A DNA stretch of 57,207 bases, from positions 1 to 57,207 of the forward strand of contig CAIUQR010000113.1 in the NCBI GenBank assembly GCA_903901335.1, in the 5' to 3' direction. The position numbers were made by a program, and so were the translations under genes. The notes beneath the pieces were generated by a model. It saw nothing but the letters and a program-made list of their open reading frames with translations, searched no databases and was not told the origin of the DNA. This DNA is from an uncultured delta proteobacterium. Lineage in GTDB: Bacteria > Desulfobacterota > Desulfobulbia > Desulfobulbales > Desulfocapsaceae. This document shows positions 42,792 through 52,240 of the stretch, in pieces. Position 1 is the stretch's first letter. Every line of letters begins with the position of its first letter.

Positions 42792-44894
42792 TCATTTTCC
42801 CATATCGATGATGATGTTCTTTGCCTCTCCTATATATGGATCCTGTTTGATCTCTTCTTTCCAATTAGGGGCATCGTCTTTTTTCGTTCCCTTGCCGTCG
42901 GTCTCCGAAGGTTCGTCCTCATCCATTACTCCCTGGTATTTCCGGTACTGTGCTCCGACTTTTTTCCGCTCCTGGCGTGCCTCTTCCATCTTCTGACGCA
43001 TATCGCTGAGCTTCAATGAAACAGCAGTCTGTTTGCTCCGCTCATCCGCCTTTTTTGCCTCCGAGGCTATGATCTTCAGTCCTTCCTCATGTTCAGCCCT
43101 CTGCAGGCTCTTTCTCCGGATCGTGTCCAGATCGAAGGATTTACCGCTGAAGGGAGTAAACTCAACCGGTCCGACGTGATCCCAGGGGAGAGAATATTCA
43201 AGATATTTTTCTCCAGATTTCAGATGTTGAAACAAATTCGGCAGGACGATATCGGACTCAACCCCCTTGTACTGGGTGGAACCGCCGGTGATTCGGTAGA
43301 ACTTCTGGATGGTGACCTTCAAGGCCCCGAGATCGTCAAATTTTTTAAACTGCAGGACAGGCATATTTTCGTTCAGATTGATGATGGTCTGGACAGTCCC
43401 CTTCCCATGGGTATGGGCGCCGCCGACGATAATGGCCCGCTTATAATCCTGCAGGGCTGCCGCTACAATCTCCGAGGCCGAGGCCGAAAACTGGTTCACC
43501 AGAACGACAAGAGGCCCGCTGTATTCAATCTTTTCGTCGTCATCGTTCAGGATCCGGGTGGTGCCGTAGCTGTTCTTGACCTGGACAATCGGCCCTGACT
43601 TAATAAACAACCCGGCAATATCCACTGCATCGACAAGCGAACCGCCTCCGTTGTTGCGTAAATCGAGGATAATCCCTTCGGTATTGGTCTTTTTTAGATC
43701 ATCAAGCGCCTTGCGGGTGTCATCGGTTGAGTTTCTCGCATCACCACCGTTTTTAGTCTTTTCAAAATCCCGGTAAAAACTCGGGATCAGGATATAGCCG
43801 ATCTTTCCGCCGTCAGGAGAGTCAAGCACCGTATCCTTGACAAAGGTTTCTTCGATCTGGACCACATCCCTGATGATCGGAATGCTTTCTTTGGTTCCGT
43901 CCGGCTTTTTCACCGTCAGACGAACCTCTGTCCCCTTGGGGCCCCGGATCAGACGAACGGCATCACTGAGACGCATATCGGTAATTTCAACTGGCTCGGC
44001 ACCCTTTTCAGCCACCTGCAGGATGGTGTCTTCGGCCTGGAGCAGACCTTGCTTGGCGGAAGCGCTTCCGGGAATAATCCTGACGACCTTGATCAAACCG
44101 TCCTCTTCACGGAGAAGAGCCCCGATTCCTTCCAGACTGCCGCGCATCTGGATATCGAAATCCTCCTTCTTATCGGGAGGAAGATAATTGGTATGCGGGT
44201 CAAAGGCCCTGGCAACGGAGTTGAAAAAGCGGTCATAATGATCCTGCAGGGTCTCTTGATGCAGACGAAGAAAAAACTCCTTATTGACCTTGGCCACCTT
44301 TTCTTTCGCCTGTTTCCACAGCTCATCATCGGACAGCTTCACCTTCGCCTTTTTCTGATCCTCCACAAGATCGAGATACCTGGAAATAACCTGGCCTTTC
44401 ATGATCTTGCGCCACCTGTCTTTCAGGGCGTTCAGGTCATCGGCATACATCAGTTTTTCCGGATCTGTTTCATAGACCTCATCCTGGTTCACATCAAAGC
44501 CTGCGGCCAGTATCTGATCGGCCATCTTTTCAACCTGGCCGATCCGTTCCTTCATGATATCGTAACCGGCTGCCGGCAGGACTATGGTGCCGTGTTCCAG
44601 ATTATCCGCTATATGAACGGCAAATGGCCGCAATTCCTTCACATCCTTGCTCAACAGAAACCGCTTCTGAAAATCCAGCTGTTTCATATAAAGATCAAAG
44701 GCAGCCATCGACAGGGCATCATTCATTTTTCTATCACTGAAATGGATGGCGGGAAGCTGCTTGTCCAGCATATATCCGATCATCTGGTTTCTCTTCTGGT
44801 CAAAACCCTGGGAATCTTTTCCATATCCATGTCCGGCATGGGAAAGCAGGAGAACCAGAAAGGCGATCAACAGGCGGTGGGTACGATTTTTCAT
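42792..44894 (-). CDS. prc: carboxy-terminal processing protease (Prc/tail-specific)
   Basis: About 700 aa from ATG 44894 (MKNRTHRLLIAF). Signal peptide to about residue 25. A helical N-terminal part, then a PDZ domain (IGALLREEDGLIKVVRIIPGSASAKQGL region), the peptidase core with FSASASEIVA (catalytic Ser) and HGKGTVQ (catalytic Lys), and a charged C-terminal DUF3340-type helix. It trims periplasmic proteins such as penicillin-binding protein 3 and lytic enzymes. The neighbours do not form an operon. Confidence 0.93.
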   Translation of the reverse strand: MKNRTHRLLIAFLVLLLSHAGHGYGKDSQGFDQKRNQMIGYMLDKQLPAIHFSDRKMNDALSMAAFDLYMKQLDFQKRFLLSKDVKELRPFAVHIADNLEHGTIVLPAAGYDIMKERIGQVEKMADQILAAGFDVNQDEVYETDPEKLMYADDLNALKDRWRKIMKGQVISRYLDLVEDQKKAKVKLSDDELWKQAKEKVAKVNKEFFLRLHQETLQDHYDRFFNSVARAFDPHTNYLPPDKKEDFDIQMRGSLEGIGALLREEDGLIKVVRIIPGSASAKQGLLQAEDTILQVAEKGAEPVEITDMRLSDAVRLIRGPKGTEVRLTVKKPDGTKESIPIIRDVVQIEETFVKDTVLDSPDGGKIGYILIPSFYRDFEKTKNGGDARNSTDDTRKALDDLKKTNTEGIILDLRNNGGGSLVDAVDIAGLFIKSGPIVQVKNSYGTTRILNDDDEKIEYSGPLVVLVNQFSASASEIVAAALQDYKRAIIVGGAHTHGKGTVQTIINLNENMPVLQFKKFDDLGALKVTIQKFYRITGGSTQYKGVESDIVLPNLFQHLKSGEKYLEYSLPWDHVGPVEFTPFSGKSFDLDTIRRKSLQRAEHEEGLKIIASEAKKADERSKQTAVSLKLSDMRQKMEEARQERKKVGAQYRKYQGVMDEDEPSETDGKGTKKDDAPNWKEEIKQDPYIGEAKNIIIDMGK

Positions 44895-45124
44895 AAATTT
44901 TCCGCTGATAAAAAAATGTGGCAACAGCCAACGAGATACGAATACTCGCAGTTTTGCATGACAGACATAACAAAAGAAGAAAACAAATACCATCGAAAAG
45001 AATGGCCCATTAAAAAAATGCAGCTTTTAACGCTTGGCTTTCGTGCAGAAAAGTGAGAACAGGCTGGAAAAAGAAGTTCATTCTCTCTCGGGCAGTATGG
45101 ATTTCCAACAAGGAGCGAAAAGAG

Positions 45125-45625
45125 TCATGTTACTTTTCGCGAAAAGAGTTTTTCGATTTCTGGGAGATCGTGACGGAGAAGACCCAGCTCACGGGCAAAG
45201 GTAAGGAGTTCCTGCAATGAACAGTTCAGTGAGGCTGACGGGAAGATACCCTCTGCAATCTCGAAGGCCAGAAACGCTTGCAGAGCACTTGCGGCCTCCT
45301 GCTGCAGGCTGAGGAGTTCCACCTTGTACCGCTCATGAAACACCGTGAAGCGTCGCCAGTTTTCGATCGACCGTTTCAACCCGCGATAGGATGATTTTCC
45401 TCGATTTTCAGGCTTCATATCACGCAGGATAATGTCCCGGTAGCGGCACCTGGCAGCGTCAAGCAAGCGGTCGATTTCCTCATCGCTAAGCTGCAAGCGC
45501 GGGCCATTTTCGTCCGTGGTGAGATAGTAGAGGGAGGAGTGATAGGCCACCTCGGGGATTTCGCCAGAATCACGGACGGCATGCCACTCGTTGTCCAGCA
45601 ACTCCTGCCGGTTACTCATTGTCAT
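45125..45625 (-). CDS. conserved hypothetical protein after hemA
   Basis: 166 aa, soluble, mostly helical, rich in Arg and Glu. No motif recognised. Its start overlaps hemA by 14 bp, so it is the last gene of the haem/cytochrome cluster and translation is coupled. Short strand-like start (VAYHSSLYYLTTDENGPRL) and helices after. A helper for glutamyl-tRNA reductase is possible only by position. Confidence 0.6.
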   Translation of the reverse strand: MTMSNRQELLDNEWHAVRDSGEIPEVAYHSSLYYLTTDENGPRLQLSDEEIDRLLDAARCRYRDIILRDMKPENRGKSSYRGLKRSIENWRRFTVFHERYKVELLSLQQEAASALQAFLAFEIAEGIFPSASLNCSLQELLTFARELGLLRHDLPEIEKLFSRKVT

Positions 45626-46889
45626 CTTCCAGTCCGAAAATAGTGCGCAGCATATCCACTTTCACCTTGCTGTCATGCTTGCAGGAGTCCTGTTTCAGAA
45701 ACACCAGAGGATCATAGAGGATCTTCGAGATGATCGCCGCAGCCATTTTCTCAACGGACTGCCGTTCTTTATCCGACAGGCACTGGAGACGCGGGAGCGT
45801 TTTTTCAAGCTCCATCCTGCAGATATCGTCCGCCTTTTTCCGCATCGCGGCAATGGTCGGGGTCACATCCATCCCTTTATACCATCGCTGGAATTTCAGG
45901 ACCTCCTCGTCAACGATCCGGCCGGCCTTGACCGCCTCCTTTTCCCGTTCGGATTTATTCAACTCGACGACGCTGGTCAGGTCGTCGATATCGTAAACAA
46001 AAACGTTCTCCAGATCATTCAGGCCCGGATCGAGATCACGCGGGACAGCGATATCAATCAAAAACAAAGGTTTGTTGCGTCGTAACCGCATGACCGGCCG
46101 CACCTGATCCTTATGCAGGATGATGCCGGAGGCCCCGGTGGAGCTGATCAGGATATCCACCCGCTCCAGTTGCAGCACCAGCTCTTCGAGCGAGACGGCA
46201 GTCCCGTTGAACCGTTTGGCCAGATCCACCGCCCGGGACAGGGTCCGGTTCGCGACCACCACTTCATCCACGCCCTGGCCGACCAGATGCTCCGCCGCCA
46301 GTTCCGCCATTTCGCCTGCGCCGACCAGCAGGACCTTTTTATCCTTTAGACTGCCGAAGATCTTCTTGGCCAGTTGGACGGCCGCATAGCTGATGGAGAC
46401 GGCCGAGGAGCCGATCCCGGTCTCGCTCCGGACCCGTTTGGCCACCGAAAAGGATTTATGCAGCAGCCTGTTCAACAGCGGACCGGTTGAATGTTGTCTG
46501 GATGCATGCCGATAGGCCTCCTTCAGCTGACCTAAAATCTGGGCCTCTCCGATAATCATCGAATCAAGGCTTGTCGCCACCATAAAGAGATGGCGGACTG
46601 CCTTCTCATCATAATATATGTATATGTATTCACGGCATTTTTCAGCAGATATCCGGCCACCGAACAAAAAGCGGATCAGCTCATCTTCCAACTGTGCGCC
46701 GGGTTCGGCAACGAGCAGCAGCTCAACCCGGTTGCAGGTGGAGAGCAGGTAATATTCCCGGCAGCCGGGGATCGTCGAAAGCCTCTGCAGCGGCTCTTCG
46801 TATCCGCCTGTCAGGGCCATTTTTTCGCGAACAGCAAGTGGCGCCGATGTATGATTGACCCCGACCAGAAGAATTCTCTCAGTGGGCAT
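45612..46889 (-). CDS. hemA: glutamyl-tRNA reductase
   Basis: 425 aa. N-terminal catalytic domain with LLSTCNRVEL (active Cys), GEAQILGQLKEAY, then the NADPH domain VLLVGAGEMAELAAEHL and VANRTLSRA, and the C-terminal dimer helix. It makes glutamate-1-semialdehyde, the first committed step of tetrapyrrole synthesis. Overlaps ccsA by 11 bp. Confidence 0.96.
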   Translation of the reverse strand: MPTERILLVGVNHTSAPLAVREKMALTGGYEEPLQRLSTIPGCREYYLLSTCNRVELLLVAEPGAQLEDELIRFLFGGRISAEKCREYIYIYYDEKAVRHLFMVATSLDSMIIGEAQILGQLKEAYRHASRQHSTGPLLNRLLHKSFSVAKRVRSETGIGSSAVSISYAAVQLAKKIFGSLKDKKVLLVGAGEMAELAAEHLVGQGVDEVVVANRTLSRAVDLAKRFNGTAVSLEELVLQLERVDILISSTGASGIILHKDQVRPVMRLRRNKPLFLIDIAVPRDLDPGLNDLENVFVYDIDDLTSVVELNKSEREKEAVKAGRIVDEEVLKFQRWYKGMDVTPTIAAMRKKADDICRMELEKTLPRLQCLSDKERQSVEKMAAAIISKILYDPLVFLKQDSCKHDSKVKVDMLRTIFGLEDDNE

Positions 46890-47709
46890 AACTGTGCACT
46901 CCCCCCAACAGAAAGGTCACTCCCCAGAGGGTAAAGACAACTGCAGAAAAACCCAGGATCGCCATGACCGCAGCCCGTTTGCCGCGCCAACCACCGGTAA
47001 TGCGCTGGTGAACCTGGATCAGGTAGATAAACCAGGTGATCAGAGACCAGGTCTCTTTCGGATCCCATTGCCAATAGCTTCCCCAGGCCTGATGCGCCCA
47101 CATGGTCCCGGTGATGATGCCCAGGGTCAGAAAAAGAAAACCGGCAGTCAGGCAATGGCTGTTTAACTGGTCCAGGGCATCAAGCGAGGGGAGTCGGGAA
47201 AAAAAATAGCCAAAGCGCTTGCTTTTCAACTCTTTTTCCTGGAGCAGATACATCAGGCCGCCACAGAAGGCAAGGGCCAGAAATCCATAGGCGACAAACG
47301 ATACACCGGCATGGACCGGCAGCCACCAGCTCTGCAGGGCCGGTACGAGCGGTGCCGGTTCGCGGGAAACTGCGGCCGAAATCATAAGGAGGATAAGTAT
47401 CAAAAGTGATGCAAAGGTCCCGAAATTCTTAACCGTATACCGCCATCGGAAAGAGAGATAGGCCCAGGTTGTGGCCCAGGCAAAAAAGGCGATGGCTTCA
47501 TGCTGGGAGGTCACGGGGGCATATCCCGTCAGCAGAGCTCGGGAAATGAGAGAGAGCGTCTGCAGGATCCCGGAGGCAATCAGTATCCACCGCGCAATGG
47601 TGCGGACCTTTTTGTTCCTGCTGATAAAGAAAACGACATAGGCGGCACAGGCCAGAAACGTAACGGCCAGGACAGTCTGAAAAAGCAGGTAACTTATTTC
47701 GGTCATCAT
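46879..47709 (-). CDS. ccsA: cytochrome c biogenesis protein CcsA/ResC type
   Basis: About 276 aa from ATG 47709 (a TTG nine bases upstream is also possible). Eight membrane helices. The haem-handling tryptophan motif WGSYWQWDPKETWSLITW lies near residue 205, with conserved His in flanking loops. It moves haem to apocytochromes c in system II. It is coupled to hemA by overlap, linking haem supply to cytochromes such as DsrJ. Confidence 0.92.
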   Translation of the reverse strand: MMTEISYLLFQTVLAVTFLACAAYVVFFISRNKKVRTIARWILIASGILQTLSLISRALLTGYAPVTSQHEAIAFFAWATTWAYLSFRWRYTVKNFGTFASLLILILLMISAAVSREPAPLVPALQSWWLPVHAGVSFVAYGFLALAFCGGLMYLLQEKELKSKRFGYFFSRLPSLDALDQLNSHCLTAGFLFLTLGIITGTMWAHQAWGSYWQWDPKETWSLITWFIYLIQVHQRITGGWRGKRAAVMAILGFSAVVFTLWGVTFLLGGVHSYAH

Positions 47710-47760
47710 GGTCTTCAACGTAAAGGGTCTACATCGGTTACCGGTTGAAGAGAACGGTGG

Positions 47761-48477
47761 TCAATCATCCTGCAGAGCTCTTCTCCGATTTTTTTTCTCA
47801 AGGCTTCCACTTCCGGCAAGGTCTGCCACAAGTCCGGCCACGTTGATTGTCGCCGGCAAAATCCCCTCCAGTCTCTCCTGAAGGGTCGGCCAGTCTTCAT
47901 TGCTGATACAGGATAACACATCCATCTCCAGGATTTTCTCAAAGAGACGCTGATGGAGGCAGGGCAAACCGCCGTCACCGACAACCGTCCCCCTGATCGA
48001 GGAAAACAACCGGACCAGCAATCCGTAATCAGAACCGTATTCCTGTTCGAGTCTCTTTCTGATCCAGGCGGCCAGAGCCGGACTGCCGCCGCCGGTTGAT
48101 ACGGCCAGGAGGAGATCCCCCTGCCGTACCGTTGCCGGCACCTGGAACGTACACGCCTCGGGATTGTCGGCGCTGTTTATCAGGATACTGCGCTCCTGCG
48201 CCTCGCCGATCACCTGTTGCTGAACATCGCTGTTGTCAGTCGTTGCAAAGACCAGAAAAGCCCCCTGCAGATCGCCTGGGCTATATACTCGCTGCTGCCA
48301 TTCAATCCTGCCGTCGGCGGCAAGCTCCCTGATCCTGGCACAGGCCACCGGGCTGATCACCCGTATTCTGGCCCCGCAGGCCAGAACCGCCTCAATCTTC
48401 CGGGCGGCAACATCCCCCCCCCCGACAACCAGGCAGAATCGTTTTTGTATATTGAGATTAACAGGATAAAAAGGCAT
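47761..48477 (-). CDS. sirC: precorrin-2 dehydrogenase / sirohydrochlorin ferrochelatase-type protein
   Basis: 238 aa, like the N-terminal half of CysG or Met8. PVNLNIQKRFCLVVGGGDVAARK is the NAD-binding part; VFATTDNSDVQQQ and ADNPEACTFQVPA are in the active-site region. It oxidises precorrin-2 to sirohydrochlorin for sirohaem, the cofactor of dissimilatory sulfite reductase. It may also do the iron insertion step; this cannot be told here. Confidence 0.9.
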   Translation of the reverse strand: MPFYPVNLNIQKRFCLVVGGGDVAARKIEAVLACGARIRVISPVACARIRELAADGRIEWQQRVYSPGDLQGAFLVFATTDNSDVQQQVIGEAQERSILINSADNPEACTFQVPATVRQGDLLLAVSTGGGSPALAAWIRKRLEQEYGSDYGLLVRLFSSIRGTVVGDGGLPCLHQRLFEKILEMDVLSCISNEDWPTLQERLEGILPATINVAGLVADLAGSGSLEKKNRRRALQDD

Positions 48478-48488
48478 GGGTCAACGCT

Positions 48489-49193
48489 TCATGATCGGTT
48501 TTTCGGCTTCAGGCAGTTTACAATAATGGTGATCTCTCCCCGGGACGTCTGCAAAGTCTGTTTGCCTGTTGCAATGTCAAAGTCCTCTTTGGCAATCTCT
48601 AGAAACTGCGGCAGACACTTCCGGCGCACATCATGGGCAAGATAGACGGCCCCGTCCGGTTTCAAATAGGTCTTAAGAAGAGCAAGGATGGGTTGCAGAA
48701 ATTCCTTCCGGAACAGGATTTCAGCTCCGGCTATCACATCAAAAGGTTGCAAATCCGGTGGTTTGAGCCAATCAAGAAGTATGGATCTGACTCCGGGAAT
48801 CCCCGAGGCGGCACGGCTGACCCTCTGGAAATCAAGAATGATTTCTTCATAATCACTGAGGGTAACATCAAAACCGGCAGCGGCGGCGGTAAGTCCAGGT
48901 GCGCCAAGGCCCGCCCCCAGTTCGAGAAGTGATTTGCCCTGTCTTTCCGGCAGTGAACACAGCACATACGAAAGCACCATGGCTGCCTCCCAGAGCCTGA
49001 TCCAGAAGGGAAACTCAGCCACATCGGCAAGGGGATCCTTGCCCGAAAGAATCTCTTCAAGATTAGCAGCTTTCAGCAGACGAACAGTCTTTTCTCCAAC
49101 CTTCAGCTTATCGAAGGTCAGCGTATATTTTTTCCTTATCCGGTTATAGATGCAGCGTTCCTGTTCCGGTAAATTTCGTATATCCATAGTCAC
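48489..49193 (-). CDS. class I SAM-dependent methyltransferase (METTL21/Methyltransf_16 type)
   Basis: 234 aa, start GTG 49193 or ATG 49187. SLLELGAGLGAPGLTAA is SAM motif I, VTLSDYEE motif II, FDVIAGAEILFRKE replaces the usual (D/N)PPY region and fits the lysine methyltransferase-like family. Located just upstream of sirC (11 bp). Probably a protein methyltransferase; target unknown. Confidence 0.78.
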   Translation of the reverse strand: MTMDIRNLPEQERCIYNRIRKKYTLTFDKLKVGEKTVRLLKAANLEEILSGKDPLADVAEFPFWIRLWEAAMVLSYVLCSLPERQGKSLLELGAGLGAPGLTAAAAGFDVTLSDYEEIILDFQRVSRAASGIPGVRSILLDWLKPPDLQPFDVIAGAEILFRKEFLQPILALLKTYLKPDGAVYLAHDVRRKCLPQFLEIAKEDFDIATGKQTLQTSRGEITIIVNCLKPKNRS

Positions 49194-49396
49194 GGCAGCA
49201 AGAAACCGCCTCCATTCTCCAGCCCTCTACATGCATTCCATTGCCGATGCAGTATCTTAAAACAGGCAACATAAAAAACGACCCCCAAACGCCCAGGCGG
49301 TCAAAATATCTATTAACGATGTTCATGTCAACCGCCAACCGGCATGCACGTCGCTTCTCATGTAAGAGGCGAGCCGGAGGCCCCGGACAACCGTCC

Positions 49397-49897
49397 TTAT
49401 TTCATCACTGTTTTGATATCACTAACAAGAACCGAATGCGGAACATAGCCAACGTATTTTTTCACGATATTACCATTCTGGTTGACAAGAAAGGACACCG
49501 GTATGCCATAGACCCCGCCAAAGCCTGTGATCGTCCCGCGGTCCGCCATCACCACAGGATAATTGATCCCCATTTTTATGACCAGCTTACCCACCACTCT
49601 TGGCCCCTCCTCATCTATCGACAAACCGATGACCGAAAAGCCGTCCCTGGCCAATTCGTTCTGCAATCCGACCAGGCTGGGAACCTCTTCCATGCAGGGT
49701 GGACACCAGGTGGCAAAAAAGGTCACCAGCAGGACTTTTCCTTGCAATTCCCGACTGTCAACGGTTTTCCCGCCTGTCACGTCCGGAAGGGAAAAGGCCG
49801 GCATCTTTGTTGTCGCATAGAGCAGACCGGAGGAGAAAAAGAGAACAGCAAACAGGAGAATCGCTGCTAACGAAACAGGAAAATGGACATTTTTCAT
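49397..49897 (-). CDS. TlpA/ResA-like thioredoxin
   Basis: 166 aa. Signal anchor (SLAAILLFAVLFFSSGLL), AhpC/TSA-type core with FFATWCPPCMEEVPSL (redox WCPPC), and VYGIPVSFLVNQNG with the cis-Pro. It reduces disulfides in the periplasm, most likely apocytochrome c before haem attachment, in keeping with ccsA nearby. AGAGG precedes the ATG. Confidence 0.9.
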   Translation of the reverse strand: MKNVHFPVSLAAILLFAVLFFSSGLLYATTKMPAFSLPDVTGGKTVDSRELQGKVLLVTFFATWCPPCMEEVPSLVGLQNELARDGFSVIGLSIDEEGPRVVGKLVIKMGINYPVVMADRGTITGFGGVYGIPVSFLVNQNGNIVKKYVGYVPHSVLVSDIKTVMK

Positions 49898-50163
49898 CGG
49901 CTGGCCTCTGAGGTTTTTTCAAAACATCGTTTCTATATTATATGATCATGATACACTCCTTGGGCAAAATATTCTTCATTTTTTCACCTTAAGAACTAAC
50001 GATCAGGACTGATGATCGACCCGATCCGATCAAGCCACGCCTGGTCTCCCACCAGGCCGGATGAAAAAAGGTTGCAGAGATGAGTGTAATAAATTGCAAA
50101 ACATGCTAGACTATGGTCCGTTTACAGCTCTAATTTTATATAACAGCTCGCAAGGAACCTAAT
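49898..50163. other. intergenic region between tlpA-like gene and surA
   Basis: Divergent promoter region of 266 bp. No motif identified beyond an AAGGAA ribosome site for surA. Confidence 0.4.
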
Positions 50164-51195
50164 ATGACGATTCTTCAATCCCACGTTTTGTTGCCGACCC
50201 TGAAAAAATCGGCTCTTCTCTTTTCCTTTCTTTTGATATTCCTTATGGCTGGAAACTCGACAGGTCAGGTTGTTGACCGGGTCGTTGCAGTGGTCAATGA
50301 TGATGTCATTCTCCTCTCCGATCTTGACAATAGAGGGAAGGCATACTTCCAGAAAGTCAAGGACAACACACCGGAAGGGTCCCGTCAGGAAGCCATCCAG
50401 AAGGCCAGGGATCAAGTGCTCGACAGTCTGATCGAAGACAGTCTTGTCAGCCAGAAGGCAAAGAAAGACAAGATATCCGTATCGGACGAGGAGCTCAAAA
50501 AAGGCTACGAACAAATACTTAAGCAGAGTGGTCTGACTGAAAGCCAGTTTATGGATAAGGTGAAAGAATCCGGTCTTACCAAAGAGACCTATGAAAAAAA
50601 TCTCCGCAACCAGATCCTCCAGGACAAGCTCATCAGTTTTGACGTCCGCTCCAAGGTAGTTATAACCGACACCATGGTCAAAGAATACTACGACAGCCAT
50701 TCTACGGAGCAATCCGCCACAAAAGGCGGGTATGCCCTCCTCCAGATGGGTTTCACCTGGGGTCAGGGCACCGAATCCCAGAAATCGGCACCAAATCTGT
50801 ACGCAGATAAAATGGATGCAAAAAAACGTGCGGAGCAAGTCCACAGGCTTGCTCAGGAAGGTCAGGATTTTAGAGAACTGGCAAAAAAATTCTCCAACCT
50901 GCCGTCTGCGGCGGATGGCGGCGATATCGGCATCTTCAAGGAAGACGATATGGCCGCCGACATGCGGGAGGCTGTAATCAACCTCAAACCGGGTGAGATC
51001 AGCACCATCCTTGAAACATCGGCAGGATTCCAGTTTTTCAAGCTCACCGCCAACAATGAGGGAGTTGACCCCAAATCGTCGTATGAAACAGCTAAAGACG
51101 GGATCAGGGAAATCCTGTATAAACAGCAACTGAAGGAAGAGTTTAATAATTGGGTAAAAAATCTGAAGGAACAGGCGTATATCAGGAAAATGTAA
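50164..51195 (+). CDS. surA: SurA-like periplasmic chaperone / peptidyl-prolyl isomerase
   Basis: 343 aa. Signal peptide to about 38 (LLFSFLLIFLMAGNSTGQ). SurA N domain with DRVVAVVNDDVILLSDL and the following helices. One parvulin domain at about 175-300, ending in GGDIGIFKEDDMAADMREA and LKPGEISTILETSAGFQFFKL. Helps fold outer-membrane barrels such as LptD. Only one isomerase domain, against two in E. coli. Confidence 0.9.
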   Translation: MTILQSHVLLPTLKKSALLFSFLLIFLMAGNSTGQVVDRVVAVVNDDVILLSDLDNRGKAYFQKVKDNTPEGSRQEAIQKARDQVLDSLIEDSLVSQKAKKDKISVSDEELKKGYEQILKQSGLTESQFMDKVKESGLTKETYEKNLRNQILQDKLISFDVRSKVVITDTMVKEYYDSHSTEQSATKGGYALLQMGFTWGQGTESQKSAPNLYADKMDAKKRAEQVHRLAQEGQDFRELAKKFSNLPSAADGGDIGIFKEDDMAADMREAVINLKPGEISTILETSAGFQFFKLTANNEGVDPKSSYETAKDGIREILYKQQLKEEFNNWVKNLKEQAYIRKM

Positions 51196-51293
51196 CTCGA
51201 ATGCCCCCTTGGATCAGCGCTTTTTCGTACATGGCCGAATCCCTTCCGGAATCATAATCAACCTCATTTTCTCATTACAACAGGAACCGACAG

Positions 51294-52133
51294 ATGGTTA
51301 ATGCCCCCTCTTGCCCCGATATCGAAACCCTTGGCCAATTTCTCCAAAGGCAAAGGACCGAAAAGGGTGTCGACTTGCTTGCAGTAGCAGAAGAAACAAG
51401 AATTCCACTGGGGACATTACAGGCAATGGAAGGTGGCGATTATGCCACCCTGCCCGCCGATGCCTTTGCCCGCGGCTTCTATTCGATATATGCCCGCCTC
51501 CTTAATTTGGATACTCAAAACATACTGGAACGATACACAAAAGAGAGGGGTTCTTCCTTGAAGAACCAGAAAAAAACCGCTCAGACCCCGTCAAAACTAG
51601 GAGAAACAGTAAGTCCGATGGCGGAACGACCCTTGATAACTCCGCTCTCCATGCTGGGCTTCAGTCTCGTTCTCCTTGTCCTGATCACAATCACTCTCTG
51701 CTGGTTCTTCTCCTGGAATCCCGCCAACTTTCTAAGCGAACGGCTCCAGAGTTTTGGAAAGGCAACCGTTGAGCAAAAATCAGAGGCCAGGAACTCTCCC
51801 GCATCCCAGATATCAGCCAATCAGGCAGCGAACCCCCTTCCCTCCGAAACAGTTGATGCAGGACAGACGGCAAGCCCGACCACCGGCAAATATACCCTCC
51901 AGGCGGAATTTCCGGAACCGACAAAGGTGACGGTGACCGTCGATGAAGAATTTCCGGTAGAACTGACGTTCCCGGCAGGTCAGACCCATGACTGGCACGC
52001 AAAAAATTCTATCATCCTGGCCCTTCCGTCCAATACAAAGACACGTTTGACCATGAATGGAGTAATCATTCCTCTCCCCGGACCCGTCAACGGGTATATC
52101 ACCGTTTCAATCCCCGGCTCTCCTCTCAGGTAG
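51294..52133 (+). CDS. RodZ-like protein (HTH, membrane helix, DUF4115)
   Basis: 279 aa. Residues 10-85 form a Cro-type HTH (LGQFLQRQRTEKGVDLLAVAEE and TLQAMEGGDYATLPADAFARG). A membrane helix lies at 112-138. A linker leads to a DUF4115 beta-domain (KVTVTVDEEFPVELTFPAGQ, then TRLTMNGVIIPLPGPVNG). RodZ links MreB to cell-wall synthesis. It lies between surA and recO. Confidence 0.85.
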   Translation: MVNAPSCPDIETLGQFLQRQRTEKGVDLLAVAEETRIPLGTLQAMEGGDYATLPADAFARGFYSIYARLLNLDTQNILERYTKERGSSLKNQKKTAQTPSKLGETVSPMAERPLITPLSMLGFSLVLLVLITITLCWFFSWNPANFLSERLQSFGKATVEQKSEARNSPASQISANQAANPLPSETVDAGQTASPTTGKYTLQAEFPEPTKVTVTVDEEFPVELTFPAGQTHDWHAKNSIILALPSNTKTRLTMNGVIIPLPGPVNGYITVSIPGSPLR

Positions 52134-52240
52134 CTAGTGCCTGGCCGGCACGGGCGAACCAGAAATTGCCCGACTCAACAGCACGTTACAATGAGGAACT
52201 GTACGCATCCCCCTGAACCTTCATCTCTTTAGAAGACCGT

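Noticed and set aside
44049..45056. 335-codon plus-strand frame opposite prc
   Set aside because: Antisense shadow of the Prc protease gene.
50122..51129. 335-codon minus-strand frame opposite surA
   Set aside because: It is the antisense of a clear SurA gene, has no family likeness and no ribosome site.
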